In this document: one piece after another, positions 18,398 through 26,967 of the stretch
Layout: each line of letters starts with the position of its first letter
Position numbering within the stretch: position 1 is the stretch's first letter
Assembly: GCF_015751965.1 (NCBI RefSeq)
Contig: NZ_JADOVH010000001.1
Location: forward strand, 930,001 to 994,000
Direction of reading: 5' to 3'
DNA from: Frigoribacterium sp. CG_9.8
GTDB taxonomy: Bacteria > Actinomycetota > Actinomycetes > Actinomycetales > Microbacteriaceae
Length of the DNA: 64,000 nt
Position numbers and translations under genes: made by a program
Notes under the pieces: model-generated
The model's input: the letters and a program-made list of their open reading frames with translations, nothing else
The model's database searches: none
Told to the model about the DNA's origin: nothing

Positions 18398-19426
18398 ATG
18401 AGCATGGTTTCGGAACGGGGCCTCGACGTGCTTCGCGTCATCGTGCAGGATTATGTTGCCTCGCGGGAGCCGGTGGGCTCGAAGTCCATCGTCGACCGAT
18501 ACTCCTTTGGCGTCTCGGCTGCGACCATCCGTAATGACATGGCGCTGCTCGAAGAGGAAGAACTGATCGCGGCGCCGCACACCTCATCCGGACGTATCCC
18601 GACCGACAAGGGGTATCGAGTGTTCGTCAACCAACTCGCCGACCTCCGACCGCTCAGTGCCGCGCAGCGCGCCGCGATCGAGACCTTCCTCGGGTCATCC
18701 GCCGACCTCGATCAGGTGCTCGGCCGCACGGTCCGGCTGCTTTCGCAGCTCACGCACCAGGTGGCGCTCGTTCAGTATCCCTCGCTGTCGCGTTCACGGA
18801 TCCAGCATGTCGAACTCGTGCGCGTTGCCTCGTCGCGGGTGATGACCGTGCTGATCACCGATACCGGCCGGGTCGAACAGCGATTGCTCGATGTCTCGGA
18901 CGAGGTGGATGAGGGCTTCCTTGCACAACTCGGATCACGGATCAATGCAACCCTCGGGGGGCTTGGGCTCGCCGAGGCAGCAGAGAAGCTGACCCTGTTT
19001 CCCGAGCAATTCGCGGCCTCTGAGACTGCGGCCGTCGGTCGCATCGTCTCCGCGCTGATCGAGCAGGTGCTGGCCAATCGGCAGGACAGGCTGGTTATGG
19101 CTGGAACGGCGAACCTGGTGCGCACGGAGGAAGACTTCAGCGGCAGCATCTACCCTGTTCTCGAGGCGATCGAGGAGCAGGTCACACTGCTGCGGCTGTT
19201 CGCCGAGATGGAGCCAGACCAGAACGGCTTCTCGGTTTCGATCGGGAAAGAGAATGCCTCATTCGGCCTGGGGGAGACCTCGGTGCTCACCACGGGCTAC
19301 TCGATCTCCGGTGGAGAGGTGTCACGTCTCGGCGTGATCGGCCCCACTCGCATGGACTATTCGAACAATATCGCGGCCGTGAGAGCTGTCGCCCGCTACC
19401 TGTCCCGCCTCCTCGGCGAGGACTGA
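18398..19426 (+). CDS. hrcA: Heat-inducible transcription repressor HrcA
   Basis: The 342-residue protein has the N-terminal winged-helix domain (RGLDVLRVIVQDYVASREPVGSK, then FGVSAATIRNDMALLEEEELI and PHTSSGRIPTDKGYR) and the C-terminal GAF-like dimerisation domain of HrcA. It represses heat-shock genes by binding CIRCE, with folding by GroEL thought to set its activity. ATG 18398 is chosen because GGAGAG lies seven bases upstream. An ATG six bases later is an alternative, and the upstream start at 18293 would overlap CIRCE. dnaJ follows 18 bases downstream in the same operon. Confidence 0.95.
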   Translation: MSMVSERGLDVLRVIVQDYVASREPVGSKSIVDRYSFGVSAATIRNDMALLEEEELIAAPHTSSGRIPTDKGYRVFVNQLADLRPLSAAQRAAIETFLGSSADLDQVLGRTVRLLSQLTHQVALVQYPSLSRSRIQHVELVRVASSRVMTVLITDTGRVEQRLLDVSDEVDEGFLAQLGSRINATLGGLGLAEAAEKLTLFPEQFAASETAAVGRIVSALIEQVLANRQDRLVMAGTANLVRTEEDFSGSIYPVLEAIEEQVTLLRLFAEMEPDQNGFSVSIGKENASFGLGETSVLTTGYSISGGEVSRLGVIGPTRMDYSNNIAAVRAVARYLSRLLGED

Positions 19427-19444
19427 AGACCAAAGGGAATTCGA

Positions 19445-20551
19445 TTGGCTGACCACTACGAAGTACTCGGTGTCGATCGCAGTGCGACGACCGATGAGAT
19501 CAAGAAGGCGTACCGTCGCCTCGCTCGGGAGCTGCATCCCGACGTTAACCCGGGGGCGGATGCCTCGGAGCAGTTCAAACTCGTGACGCACGCCTACGAC
19601 GTGCTCTCCGATTCGCAGCAACGACAGCAGTACGACCTGGGGCCGCAGACCGGCTTCGGTGGGCAGGGCGGGCAGGGCTTCGGAGGTTTCGGTGACATCT
19701 TCGAGTCGTTCTTCGGGGGAGGGCAGACCCGCGGCCCACGCTCGCGCCGCGAACGCGGGCAGGACGCGCTCGTGCGCGTGGAGGTGGAGCTCGGCGAGGT
19801 CGTCTTCGGCACGACGCGTGACATTGAGGTCGACACGGCCGTGCTCTGCGAAACCTGCAACGGATCCTGCTGCGCGCCGGGAACCACGCCGGTCACCTGC
19901 GATATCTGCCATGGAAGCGGCCAAATCCAGCGCACCGTGCGCAGCCTCCTTGGCAATGTCATGACATCGAGCGCCTGCGGCACCTGCCGTGGCTATGGCA
20001 CCGTGATTCCGAACCCCTGTCCCACCTGCCAGGGTCAGGGTCGCGTGCGCGCGCGCCGCAACATCCCGGTCGATATTCCCGCCGGGGTCGACACTGGGCT
20101 TCGCCTGCAGATGCCGAACCAGGGCGAGGTCGGTCCGGCCGGCGGAACGGCAGGCGATCTCTACCTCGAGATCAAGGTGCGTCACCACGATGTGTTCAGC
20201 CGCAACGGAGATGACATCCTCGCCACGCTGGAGGTACAGATGACGGATGCCATCCTCGGCTCTACCACCACGCTGAAGACCCTCGACGGTGACGTCTCGG
20301 TCGAGATCAGGCCTGGCACGCAGAGTGCCGAGGTGATCACGATCAAGGACCGTGGGGTCACCCACCTTCGTGGCAGCGGTCGTGGCGACCTCAAGATCGG
20401 AGTTCAGGTGGCGACACCGATGAAGCTCAGCCATAAGGAGCAGGACCTGATCAAGCAGTTCGCGAGTACCCGCAAGACCACGGCACCGACGCTGACGCAG
20501 TTCCAGCAGGGCCTATTCCAGAAGCTGCGCGACCGGTTCCTCAACATCTGA
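19445..20551 (+). CDS. dnaJ: Chaperone DnaJ (second actinobacterial type, DnaJ2)
   Basis: This 368-residue Hsp40 stimulates DnaK ATPase and delivers clients. The J domain has HPD at residues 31-33, followed by a Gly/Phe-rich linker ([14 protein letters not shown]). Next comes a zinc-binding region with four cysteine pairs ([31 protein letters not shown]) and two C-terminal beta domains. The start is TTG at 19445 with AAAGGGA upstream. Location directly after hrcA is typical of the DnaJ2 copy. The copy in the dnaK operon would be elsewhere. Confidence 0.96.
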   Translation: MADHYEVLGVDRSATTDEIKKAYRRLARELHPDVNPGADASEQFKLVTHAYDVLSDSQQRQQYDLGPQTGFGGQGGQGFGGFGDIFESFFGGGQTRGPRSRRERGQDALVRVEVELGEVVFGTTRDIEVDTAVLCETCNGSCCAPGTTPVTCDICHGSGQIQRTVRSLLGNVMTSSACGTCRGYGTVIPNPCPTCQGQGRVRARRNIPVDIPAGVDTGLRLQMPNQGEVGPAGGTAGDLYLEIKVRHHDVFSRNGDDILATLEVQMTDAILGSTTTLKTLDGDVSVEIRPGTQSAEVITIKDRGVTHLRGSGRGDLKIGVQVATPMKLSHKEQDLIKQFASTRKTTAPTLTQFQQGLFQKLRDRFLNI

Positions 20552-20555
20552 TCGC

Positions 20556-21284
20556 ATGGCCCACTTCTACCTGAGTGAAGAGCTGGTCTCGGCCACCGTC
20601 GGCGAGCGGGTGACCGTCGGGGGCGCGGAAGCACGGCACGCCGTCACGGTCAGCCGCATCGCCAGCGGTGAATCGATTTCGATCGGTAATGGTGCCGGTT
20701 TGATCATCTCTGGCACCGTGGTCTCGGCCGAGCACACCGAGTTCGTGGTGGAGGTCGAGACTCTCATCGAAATCCCCGCGCCCTCTCCGGCGATCTGGTT
20801 GGTGCAGGCACTCGCCAAGGGCGATCGCGACGAGCAGGCGGTGCAGCAGGCGACGGAGCTCGGTGTCGACGGGGTGATCCCCTGGTCGGCGCAGCGCTCA
20901 ATCGTGAAGTGGGAGGGCGCGAAGGTGCGTAAGGGCCACGATCGCTGGAGCGCCATCGTGCGTGAGGCGAGTAAACAGTCGGTGCGGTCATGGGTTCCCG
21001 AGGTCGGTGATCTCGCATCCCTCTCGGTGCTCGTCGCACTCGCTTCGGTGACTCGGATGTTGCTGCTCGAGCCGACAGCGGAGCTCGCCATGAGCGCGCT
21101 CGAGCCTGACGAGCGAGACGTAGTGATCGTGGTGGGACCGGAAGGCGGCATCTCACCGTCGGAGCTCAGCCGGCTTGAAGCCGCGGGAGCAACACCGGTG
21201 CGACTCGGGGAAACGATTCTGCGCACGTCGACAGCCGGCCCCGCGGCCGTAGCGGTGCTGAACGCGAGGCTTGGCCGCTGGTAG
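20556..21284 (+). CDS. rsmE: 16S rRNA m3U1498 methyltransferase RsmE
   Basis: The 242-residue SPOUT-class methyltransferase modifies U1498 of 16S rRNA. An N-terminal PUA-like domain (RHAVTVSRIASGESI) precedes the knot domain with WLVQALAKGDRDEQAVQQATELGVDGVIPW. The SAM-binding loops are VVGPEGGISPSEL and RLGETILRTSTAGPAAV. It starts four bases after dnaJ, so it is co-transcribed with hrcA-dnaJ. Confidence 0.95.
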   Translation: MAHFYLSEELVSATVGERVTVGGAEARHAVTVSRIASGESISIGNGAGLIISGTVVSAEHTEFVVEVETLIEIPAPSPAIWLVQALAKGDRDEQAVQQATELGVDGVIPWSAQRSIVKWEGAKVRKGHDRWSAIVREASKQSVRSWVPEVGDLASLSVLVALASVTRMLLLEPTAELAMSALEPDERDVVIVVGPEGGISPSELSRLEAAGATPVRLGETILRTSTAGPAAVAVLNARLGRW

Positions 21285-21316
21285 CGAACTTCCACCATCT
21301 GGTCGGTAGCGTCGCT

Positions 21317-21322
21317 TAGCCT
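21317..21322 (+). promoter_or_regulatory. -10-like element of the HIT gene (leaderless)
   Basis: TAGCCT sits exactly six bases before the ATG at 21329. It would give the downstream HIT-phoH-ybeY-CNNM-era genes a promoter separate from the HrcA-controlled one. Confidence 0.5.
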
Positions 21323-21328
21323 TGACCC

Positions 21329-21685
21329 ATGTCGACACCAGCCGAGAAATCACTGTTCACGCGCATTGTTGCGCGCGAGATCCCGGCAGACATTGTCTTC
21401 GAGAATGACCGGATCATTGCGTTCCGCGACATCGCTCCGAAGGCTCCGGTGCACCTTCTCGTGGTGCCGAAGACGCAGGATTTCACCAATGTGACGGAGC
21501 TGGCCCTTGGCGACCCCGCACTGCTTGCCGAGGTCGTCGCGGTGGTGCAACATCTTGCCGACGAACACTGTGGCGGGCAATACCGTCTCATCTTCAACAC
21601 CGGACCCCAGGCCGGACAGACCGTTTTCCATGTGCACGCCCACCTGCTTGGTGGGACTCTTACCGAAGGAAACCTTGGCCAGTAG
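21329..21685 (+). CDS. HIT-family nucleotide hydrolase (HinT-like)
   Basis: The 118-residue protein carries the histidine triad in FHVHAHLLGG near the C-terminus, and the N-terminal FTRIVAREIPADIVFENDRI segment of HinT/PKCI proteins. These cleave purine nucleoside phosphoramidates. It overlaps phoH by 11 bases and leads the phoH-ybeY-CNNM-era set. Confidence 0.93.
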   Translation: MSTPAEKSLFTRIVAREIPADIVFENDRIIAFRDIAPKAPVHLLVVPKTQDFTNVTELALGDPALLAEVVAVVQHLADEHCGGQYRLIFNTGPQAGQTVFHVHAHLLGGTLTEGNLGQ

Positions 21686-22712
21686 CGATTTCACCACCCC
21701 CTCTTCCGAGGAACGATCCACGCAGCATGTCGTCATCCGTGTCGACGGGGTAGCGATGGTGCGCCTGCTCGGCCCGCAGGATCGCCTGTTGAAGACGATC
21801 GAGAGGCAGTATCCGCAGGTCTCCGTTCTGGTGCGGGGAAATGAAATCACCCTGGACGGGGATGCTCGCCAGCTGTCGGCCGCCGCGCGGCTCGTGGAGG
21901 AGTTGGTCTTGATGGTGCGTAGCGATAGTGAACTCGGCGAGAACGTGCTCGACGAACGACGAGTCACCGAGTCGGCTCGGATTCTCGCGACCGATCTGCG
22001 GGTGAGCCCGGCCGAGCTGCTGAGCCAGGCCATCCTCACCAGCCGGGGAAAGAGCATCCGCCCGAAGACCCTCGGCCAGAAAGAGTACGTCGACGCCATC
22101 GATGAAAACACCATCGTCTTTGGGATCGGACCGGCCGGCACCGGCAAGACCTATCTCGCGATGGCGAAGGCAGTGCAGTCGCTGCAGCGCAAAGAGGTAG
22201 AGCGAATCATCCTCACGCGGCCTGCCGTCGAAGCCGGTGAACGCCTCGGCTATTTGCCGGGCACCCTCACCGACAAGATCGATCCGTACCTTCGCCCGCT
22301 CTACGACGCGCTGAACGAGATGATGGATCCGGAGGTCGTGCCCAAGCTGCTTGCCGCCGGCACTATCGAAGTCGCCCCCCTCGCGTACATGCGCGGCCGC
22401 ACGCTGAATAACGCGTTCATCGTTCTCGACGAGGCACAAAACACCACGCCGGGGCAGATGAAGATGTTTCTCACCAGGCTCGGGCACGGCTCGAAAATGG
22501 TGGTAACCGGCGACATCACTCAGGTGGACCTGCCGGCCGGAGCAAGTGGACTCCAGTTCGTGACTCGGGTGCTCGATGAGATCGACGAGATCCATTTCGC
22601 CCGTTTGACGAGCGAGGATGTGGTGCGCCACAACCTTGTGGGCCGCATCGTCGATGCCTACACCCAGTACGATGCAGAGCGGCAGGCAGAGCGCTTTGAC
22701 CGGGAAAAGTAG
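21675..22712 (+). CDS. phoH: PhoH-like ATPase
   Basis: The 345-residue protein has an N-terminal KH-like region (LLGPQDRLLKTIERQYPQVSV) and a P-loop ATPase core with Walker A GPAGTGKT near residue 152 and Walker B FIVLDEAQNTT. It is the PhoH2/YbeZ type linked to YbeY in RNA processing. TTG 21675 is chosen because AAGGA lies just upstream and the conserved region follows. The longer frame from 21507 runs through the HIT gene. Confidence 0.92.
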   Translation: MASSDFTTPSSEERSTQHVVIRVDGVAMVRLLGPQDRLLKTIERQYPQVSVLVRGNEITLDGDARQLSAAARLVEELVLMVRSDSELGENVLDERRVTESARILATDLRVSPAELLSQAILTSRGKSIRPKTLGQKEYVDAIDENTIVFGIGPAGTGKTYLAMAKAVQSLQRKEVERIILTRPAVEAGERLGYLPGTLTDKIDPYLRPLYDALNEMMDPEVVPKLLAAGTIEVAPLAYMRGRTLNNAFIVLDEAQNTTPGQMKMFLTRLGHGSKMVVTGDITQVDLPAGASGLQFVTRVLDEIDEIHFARLTSEDVVRHNLVGRIVDAYTQYDAERQAERFDREK

Positions 22713-22720
22713 GGTCGTCC

Positions 22721-23185
22721 GTGAGTATTGAGATCAACAACGAGTCCGTCGTCCCGGTCGACGAGGTCGCGCTGCAGCAGCTCTCCAGTTATGCGCTCGC
22801 CCACCTGCACGTGCACCCGGATGCCGAACTCGCGATCGTTCTCGTGGACGAGGGGGCGATGGAACAGCTTCACCTCCAGTGGATGGATGAACCCGGCCCC
22901 ACCGATGTGCTCAGTTTCCCGATGGACGAGCTGCGCCCGGGCACCGAAGAGTCGATGACGCCGGCCGGCCTCCTCGGTGACATCGTGCTTTGCCCCCAGG
23001 TTGCGATTTCGCAAGCGGAGACGGCCGGGCACAGCCCGTTGGATGAGATGCTCATGCTCACCACCCACGGCATCCTCCACCTCCTCGGTTTCGACCACGC
23101 CGAACCCGACGAGGAGAAGGAGATGTTCGGTATTCAGCGCGAAATCCTGGCCGGGTTCGATCTCGCCGAACGACGATCCAAATAG
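22721..23185 (+). CDS. ybeY: Endoribonuclease YbeY
   Basis: The 154-residue metalloprotein has the zinc signature H-x3-H-x5-H in HGILHLLGFDH near residue 117. YbeY takes part in 16S rRNA 3' maturation and ribosome quality control, together with a PhoH-like ATPase and Era, both encoded beside it. The start is GTG, eight bases after phoH. Confidence 0.94.
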   Translation: MSIEINNESVVPVDEVALQQLSSYALAHLHVHPDAELAIVLVDEGAMEQLHLQWMDEPGPTDVLSFPMDELRPGTEESMTPAGLLGDIVLCPQVAISQAETAGHSPLDEMLMLTTHGILHLLGFDHAEPDEEKEMFGIQREILAGFDLAERRSK

Positions 23186-23192
23186 TCTCGCC

Positions 23193-24566
23193 ATGATTGT
23201 GCTCTTCGTCTCGGTGGCCGTGCTGCTGGTGGTTTTCGGCGGCCTGCTCGCCGCGGCCGATGCCGCCCTGAGCGTGCTGTCACGCGCTGATTTACTCGAG
23301 ATCGCGTCTACCTCGCGTGCCCGCAACTCGCTGACCGCGATCGCGGCCGATGTCGGGGCACACGTCAACGCCGTGAACTTTTCGCGTGTGGTCGCCGAGA
23401 CGACGGCTGCGGTACTCGTCACCCTCACATTCGCCTATGCGTTTGCGGACTGGTGGTGGGCGCTGCTCGCATCCGCTTTCATCATGACGGTGGCATCCTT
23501 CGTCCTGGTCGGATCCAGCCCGCGCAGTTTTGGGAGGGTGCACGCCCGCGCTGTGGCGCGCGCCACCGCCTGGGCCGTACACGCTATCCGCCTCTTCCTC
23601 GGCCCGGTGGCCGCTGCCCTCGTCGCCATCGGAAACCGGGTGACGCCCGGCCGCACCGCAACATTCTCGTCGGAGGAGCAGTTGCTGAGCATGGTGGATG
23701 AGGCCACCGAACTCGAGGTGCTCGAGGAAGACGATCGCGAGCTCATCCATTCCATCTTCGAATTCAGCGACACGGTCGTGCGCGAGGTGATGATCCCGCG
23801 AACCGACATGGTGACCATCGACAGCGACGAGTCGATCGGCGCGGCGATGGGGCTGTTCCTCAGCCGTGGCGTCTCCCGCGTGCCGGTGATCGGCATCGAC
23901 GTCGACGAAGTGATCGGGGTGCTCTACCTGCGGGATGTCGCACGACTCAGCTACGAGCGCCCCACAGGCCTCGACACGGTCACCCTTGAATCGCTGGTGC
24001 GCCCGGCCCAGTTCATCCCCGAGTCCAAAAAAGCCGATGACACTCTCCGTCAGATGCAGCTCGAGTCCAACCATCTCGCCATGGTCGTGGATGAATACGG
24101 CGGCATTGCGGGGCTCGTGACCCTCGAGGATCTGATCGAAGAGCTCGTGGGGGACATCTCGGACGAATACGACCACGAAGTCACCGAGATCGAGCACCTC
24201 GGTGACGGTCACTACCGGGTGAGCGCACGCCTGCCGGTAGACGAACTCGGCGAGCTATTCGAGATCGACCTCGATGACGACGATGTCGATTCGGTCGGCG
24301 GTCTGATGACCAAGGCACTCGGTCGTCTGCCCCTGCCCGGCTCGGTCGCGACCATCTCCGGGCTCATCCTTACCGCTGAGCGCACGGAGGGTCGGCGCAA
24401 ACGCCTGAGTACAGTGCTCGTGGAGCGGCACCAGGCCCTCAGCGATGCCCTCGCTGCGTTCACCCCACGGGGCAAGGATCACAGGTCGACCCCCAATCCA
24501 CTCCCACAGGATCTTCCCCTCAAGAAAATGGTGACTGAGCGTGACGCTGAGCAACGACAACCCTGA
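23193..24566 (+). CDS. CNNM/CorC-type membrane protein (DUF21, CBS pair, CorC_HlyC)
   Basis: The 457-residue protein has an N-terminal DUF21 membrane region (about 1-140, starting [17 protein letters not shown]). A CBS pair follows (about 185-310, with [15 protein letters not shown] and the motif [11 protein letters not shown]), then a C-terminal CorC_HlyC domain ([16 protein letters not shown]). Relatives move Mg2+ or Co2+, and the old name hemolysin is misleading. ATG 23193 is chosen because the longer frame from 22977 lies inside ybeY. It overlaps era by 26 bases. Confidence 0.9.
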   Translation: MIVLFVSVAVLLVVFGGLLAAADAALSVLSRADLLEIASTSRARNSLTAIAADVGAHVNAVNFSRVVAETTAAVLVTLTFAYAFADWWWALLASAFIMTVASFVLVGSSPRSFGRVHARAVARATAWAVHAIRLFLGPVAAALVAIGNRVTPGRTATFSSEEQLLSMVDEATELEVLEEDDRELIHSIFEFSDTVVREVMIPRTDMVTIDSDESIGAAMGLFLSRGVSRVPVIGIDVDEVIGVLYLRDVARLSYERPTGLDTVTLESLVRPAQFIPESKKADDTLRQMQLESNHLAMVVDEYGGIAGLVTLEDLIEELVGDISDEYDHEVTEIEHLGDGHYRVSARLPVDELGELFEIDLDDDDVDSVGGLMTKALGRLPLPGSVATISGLILTAERTEGRRKRLSTVLVERHQALSDALAAFTPRGKDHRSTPNPLPQDLPLKKMVTERDAEQRQP

Positions 24567-25452
24567 AGAGTTCCGGGCCGGTTTCGTGTCCTTCGTCGGG
24601 CGCCCCAACGTGGGAAAGTCCACTCTCACAAACGCCCTGGTCGGTGAGAAAGTGGCGATCACCTCATCAAAGCCGCAGACCACGCGGCGCGCCATCCGCG
24701 GCATAGCCCACTATGCAAACGGCCAGCTGATTCTGGTCGACACTCCGGGAATGCACCGTCCGCGCACCCTGCTCGGAGAGCGACTGAACAGCATCGTGCA
24801 GACGACGCTTGGGGATGTGGATGTCGTGGCTTTCTGCATGCCAGCGGATGAGAAGATCGGTCCGGGGGACCGCTACATCAACGAACAACTCGACTCATAC
24901 CCGCGGGCGAAAAAGGTGGCGATCGTCACCAAGATCGACGCGACCTCGCGCCCACAGGTTGCGGCTCAACTGCTCGCGGTATCGGAGCTGCGCGAGTGGG
25001 AGGCGATCATCCCGGTGTCGGCGGCCAACCGTATTCAGCTCGACACCCTCGCAGCCGAATTGATCAAACTTCTGCCCGTCTCCGCAGCACTGTACCCCGC
25101 CGATGCGGTGACCGAGGAGGGGCTCGAAGCGCGCATCAGCGAGCTCGTGCGTGAAGCGGTGCTCGAGGGTGTTGAGGATGAACTCCCGCACTCGATTGCT
25201 GTGACGATCGACGACATCATCGAGCGGGACGACAAGGATTTGGTGGAGATCTACGCCAACCTGTTCGTCGAGCGCGATAGCCAGAAAGGCATCATCATCG
25301 GTCACCAGGGATCGAGACTCGCGGATGTCGGCGCGCGGGCCAGAGCCCAGATCGAGCCGCTCGTCGGCAAGCAGGTATTCCTGTCCATTCGCGTGAAGGT
25401 GGCCAAGGACTGGCAGCGCGACCCGAAGCAGCTCGGGCGGCTCGGCTTCTAG
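24541..25452 (+). CDS. era: GTPase Era
   Basis: The 303-residue protein has the G1 motif GRPNVGKST (about residues 20-28), DTPG, TKID, and a C-terminal KH RNA-binding domain (SQKGIIIGHQGSRLADVGARAR). Era binds the 16S rRNA 3' end and is needed for small-subunit assembly. The GTG start lies inside the 3' end of the CNNM gene, so the two are probably translationally coupled. This closes the conserved operon. Confidence 0.96.
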   Translation: MTLSNDNPEEFRAGFVSFVGRPNVGKSTLTNALVGEKVAITSSKPQTTRRAIRGIAHYANGQLILVDTPGMHRPRTLLGERLNSIVQTTLGDVDVVAFCMPADEKIGPGDRYINEQLDSYPRAKKVAIVTKIDATSRPQVAAQLLAVSELREWEAIIPVSAANRIQLDTLAAELIKLLPVSAALYPADAVTEEGLEARISELVREAVLEGVEDELPHSIAVTIDDIIERDDKDLVEIYANLFVERDSQKGIIIGHQGSRLADVGARARAQIEPLVGKQVFLSIRVKVAKDWQRDPKQLGRLGF

Positions 25453-25653
25453 CCCCGTGAGTACATCCAGCGGATAGTCGTCTGCGCGAACCGTTACGTG
25501 GGCCATATCGGCCGGCCGTCACAGCCACCGGCCAGCTAATCGCGGCGATTGCCTGAGGGCTCTCACAGGCAGAGGATTTGTGCTGTCCGTTGGTCAGATC
25601 CCGTGCTCATAATAGGGCTGCGCAACTAATGCGTGGATGTATGAGGGGAACCC
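25453..25653. other. Intergenic region between era and the esterase gene
   Basis: About 200 bases without a credible ORF. CATAAT (25608-25613) could be a -10 for the downstream pair, but no good -35 was found. Short GGCCGG-type inverted repeats occur near 25500-25540. No terminator was recognised. Confidence 0.4.
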
Positions 25654-26967
25654 ATGTCTTACCTACCGCTCGGCCTTCGGCTCCAATCGGGTGCTTTTCC
25701 TGTGGTCATCTACGGACTGGCCATCATCGCTCTCGTTGTGCTCGGCGCGCGTCGACCGCTGCGTCGGTCGCTGCCAGTGCAGTTGGTCGGCGCACTGGTG
25801 GGGGCCGGAGTCGGGCTCGTGCTTGCCTGGCTGGTGAGTGATGTGTGGAACAGCTTCGGAGTCTCTCTCACTCTTGTCACTCGGCTATGGTTCGCCGTCG
25901 GAGTCAGCGGAATCGGCTTCGCAGTCGCCAGCATCCGCCGCGGCCGCATCTGGCGAATCGTGCTGGCCAGCGTTTCGGTCTTCCTGTTCGCCTTGACCGG
26001 GGCCGTTGGAGTGAACATTGACGTCGCAGAATTCCCCACACTCGGCTCAGCGCTCGGGGTGAACGCAATCAGAAAGCTCTCTCTCCCCGTCGTCTCTCCG
26101 ACGGCACCCACAACGACGACCGCGAGCACTGGTCTGCAAACGCTCGCGCTGAGTTGGCACGCCCCGGCAGACCTGCCGAAAACGGGAACGATCGGTTCAG
26201 TGATAATTCCCGCGGCGGTGTCACACTTCTCCGCTCGTTCCGCCCTGGTCTACCTCCCCCCGGCCGCGTTAGTGGCGAACGCGCCTCGACTTCCGGTGCT
26301 CGAAATGCTGTCCGGCCAGCCGGGATCACCAGCGAACCTCATCACCTCCGGTGCGCTCGGGACGATCCTCGACCAGTTCGCCGCGGCACACGCCGGCCTT
26401 GCGCCGATCGTCGTGATCCCCGACCAACTCGGCGCCTCACAGCTCAACCCGATGTGTGTTGATTCTTCCCTCGGCAACTCAGCCACCTACCTCACTGTGG
26501 ATGTTCCGAACTGGATCAATCACAACCTGCATGTGCTGCCCGGCCGCACAAACTGGGCCATCGGTGGGTTCTCCCAGGGGGGAACCTGCGCCATCCAGCT
26601 CGGGGCCAAGTTCCACGGGCTGTATGGGAGCATCCTGGACATCTCCGGGCAGCTCGTGCCGGTGGGCGCCACACTCTCTGCCACGATCGCGAAAGGTTTC
26701 GGTGGATCGACAGCGGCATATGCTGCTGCGGCGCCGGTGGCACTCCTTGCGGCCGGAACCCCGTACACAGACACTCTTGGGATGTTCTACGTCGGTCAAA
26801 ATGATGCGCGGTACGGCGTGCGAGCGGTCACAGTCTCCAACGCGGCCCGGGCCGCGGGGATGACTGTGCACTACGAGGTGTCCCCGGGAACTGCCCATGA
26901 CTGGCACACAGTGCAGTTTGCGCTTCGGCAGGGAATTCCCATTCTTGCCTCGCGCTGGGGGCTCTGA
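25654..26967 (+). CDS. Membrane-anchored esterase (PF00756-like)
   Basis: The 437-residue protein begins with about four hydrophobic segments (residues about 15-130), followed by an extracytoplasmic alpha/beta-hydrolase domain. The nucleophile elbow is GGFSQGG (about residue 304), and a late SPGTAHDWHTVQFAL supplies the catalytic His. The pattern is that of the esterase D/antigen 85-like family. AGGGG lies before the ATG. It overlaps the next gene by one base (TGATG), and that gene encodes an MprF-like aminoacyl-lipid synthase. The esterase may therefore remove aminoacyl groups from lipids. That role is inferred from context. Confidence 0.8.
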   Translation: MSYLPLGLRLQSGAFPVVIYGLAIIALVVLGARRPLRRSLPVQLVGALVGAGVGLVLAWLVSDVWNSFGVSLTLVTRLWFAVGVSGIGFAVASIRRGRIWRIVLASVSVFLFALTGAVGVNIDVAEFPTLGSALGVNAIRKLSLPVVSPTAPTTTTASTGLQTLALSWHAPADLPKTGTIGSVIIPAAVSHFSARSALVYLPPAALVANAPRLPVLEMLSGQPGSPANLITSGALGTILDQFAAAHAGLAPIVVIPDQLGASQLNPMCVDSSLGNSATYLTVDVPNWINHNLHVLPGRTNWAIGGFSQGGTCAIQLGAKFHGLYGSILDISGQLVPVGATLSATIAKGFGGSTAAYAAAAPVALLAAGTPYTDTLGMFYVGQNDARYGVRAVTVSNAARAAGMTVHYEVSPGTAHDWHTVQFALRQGIPILASRWGL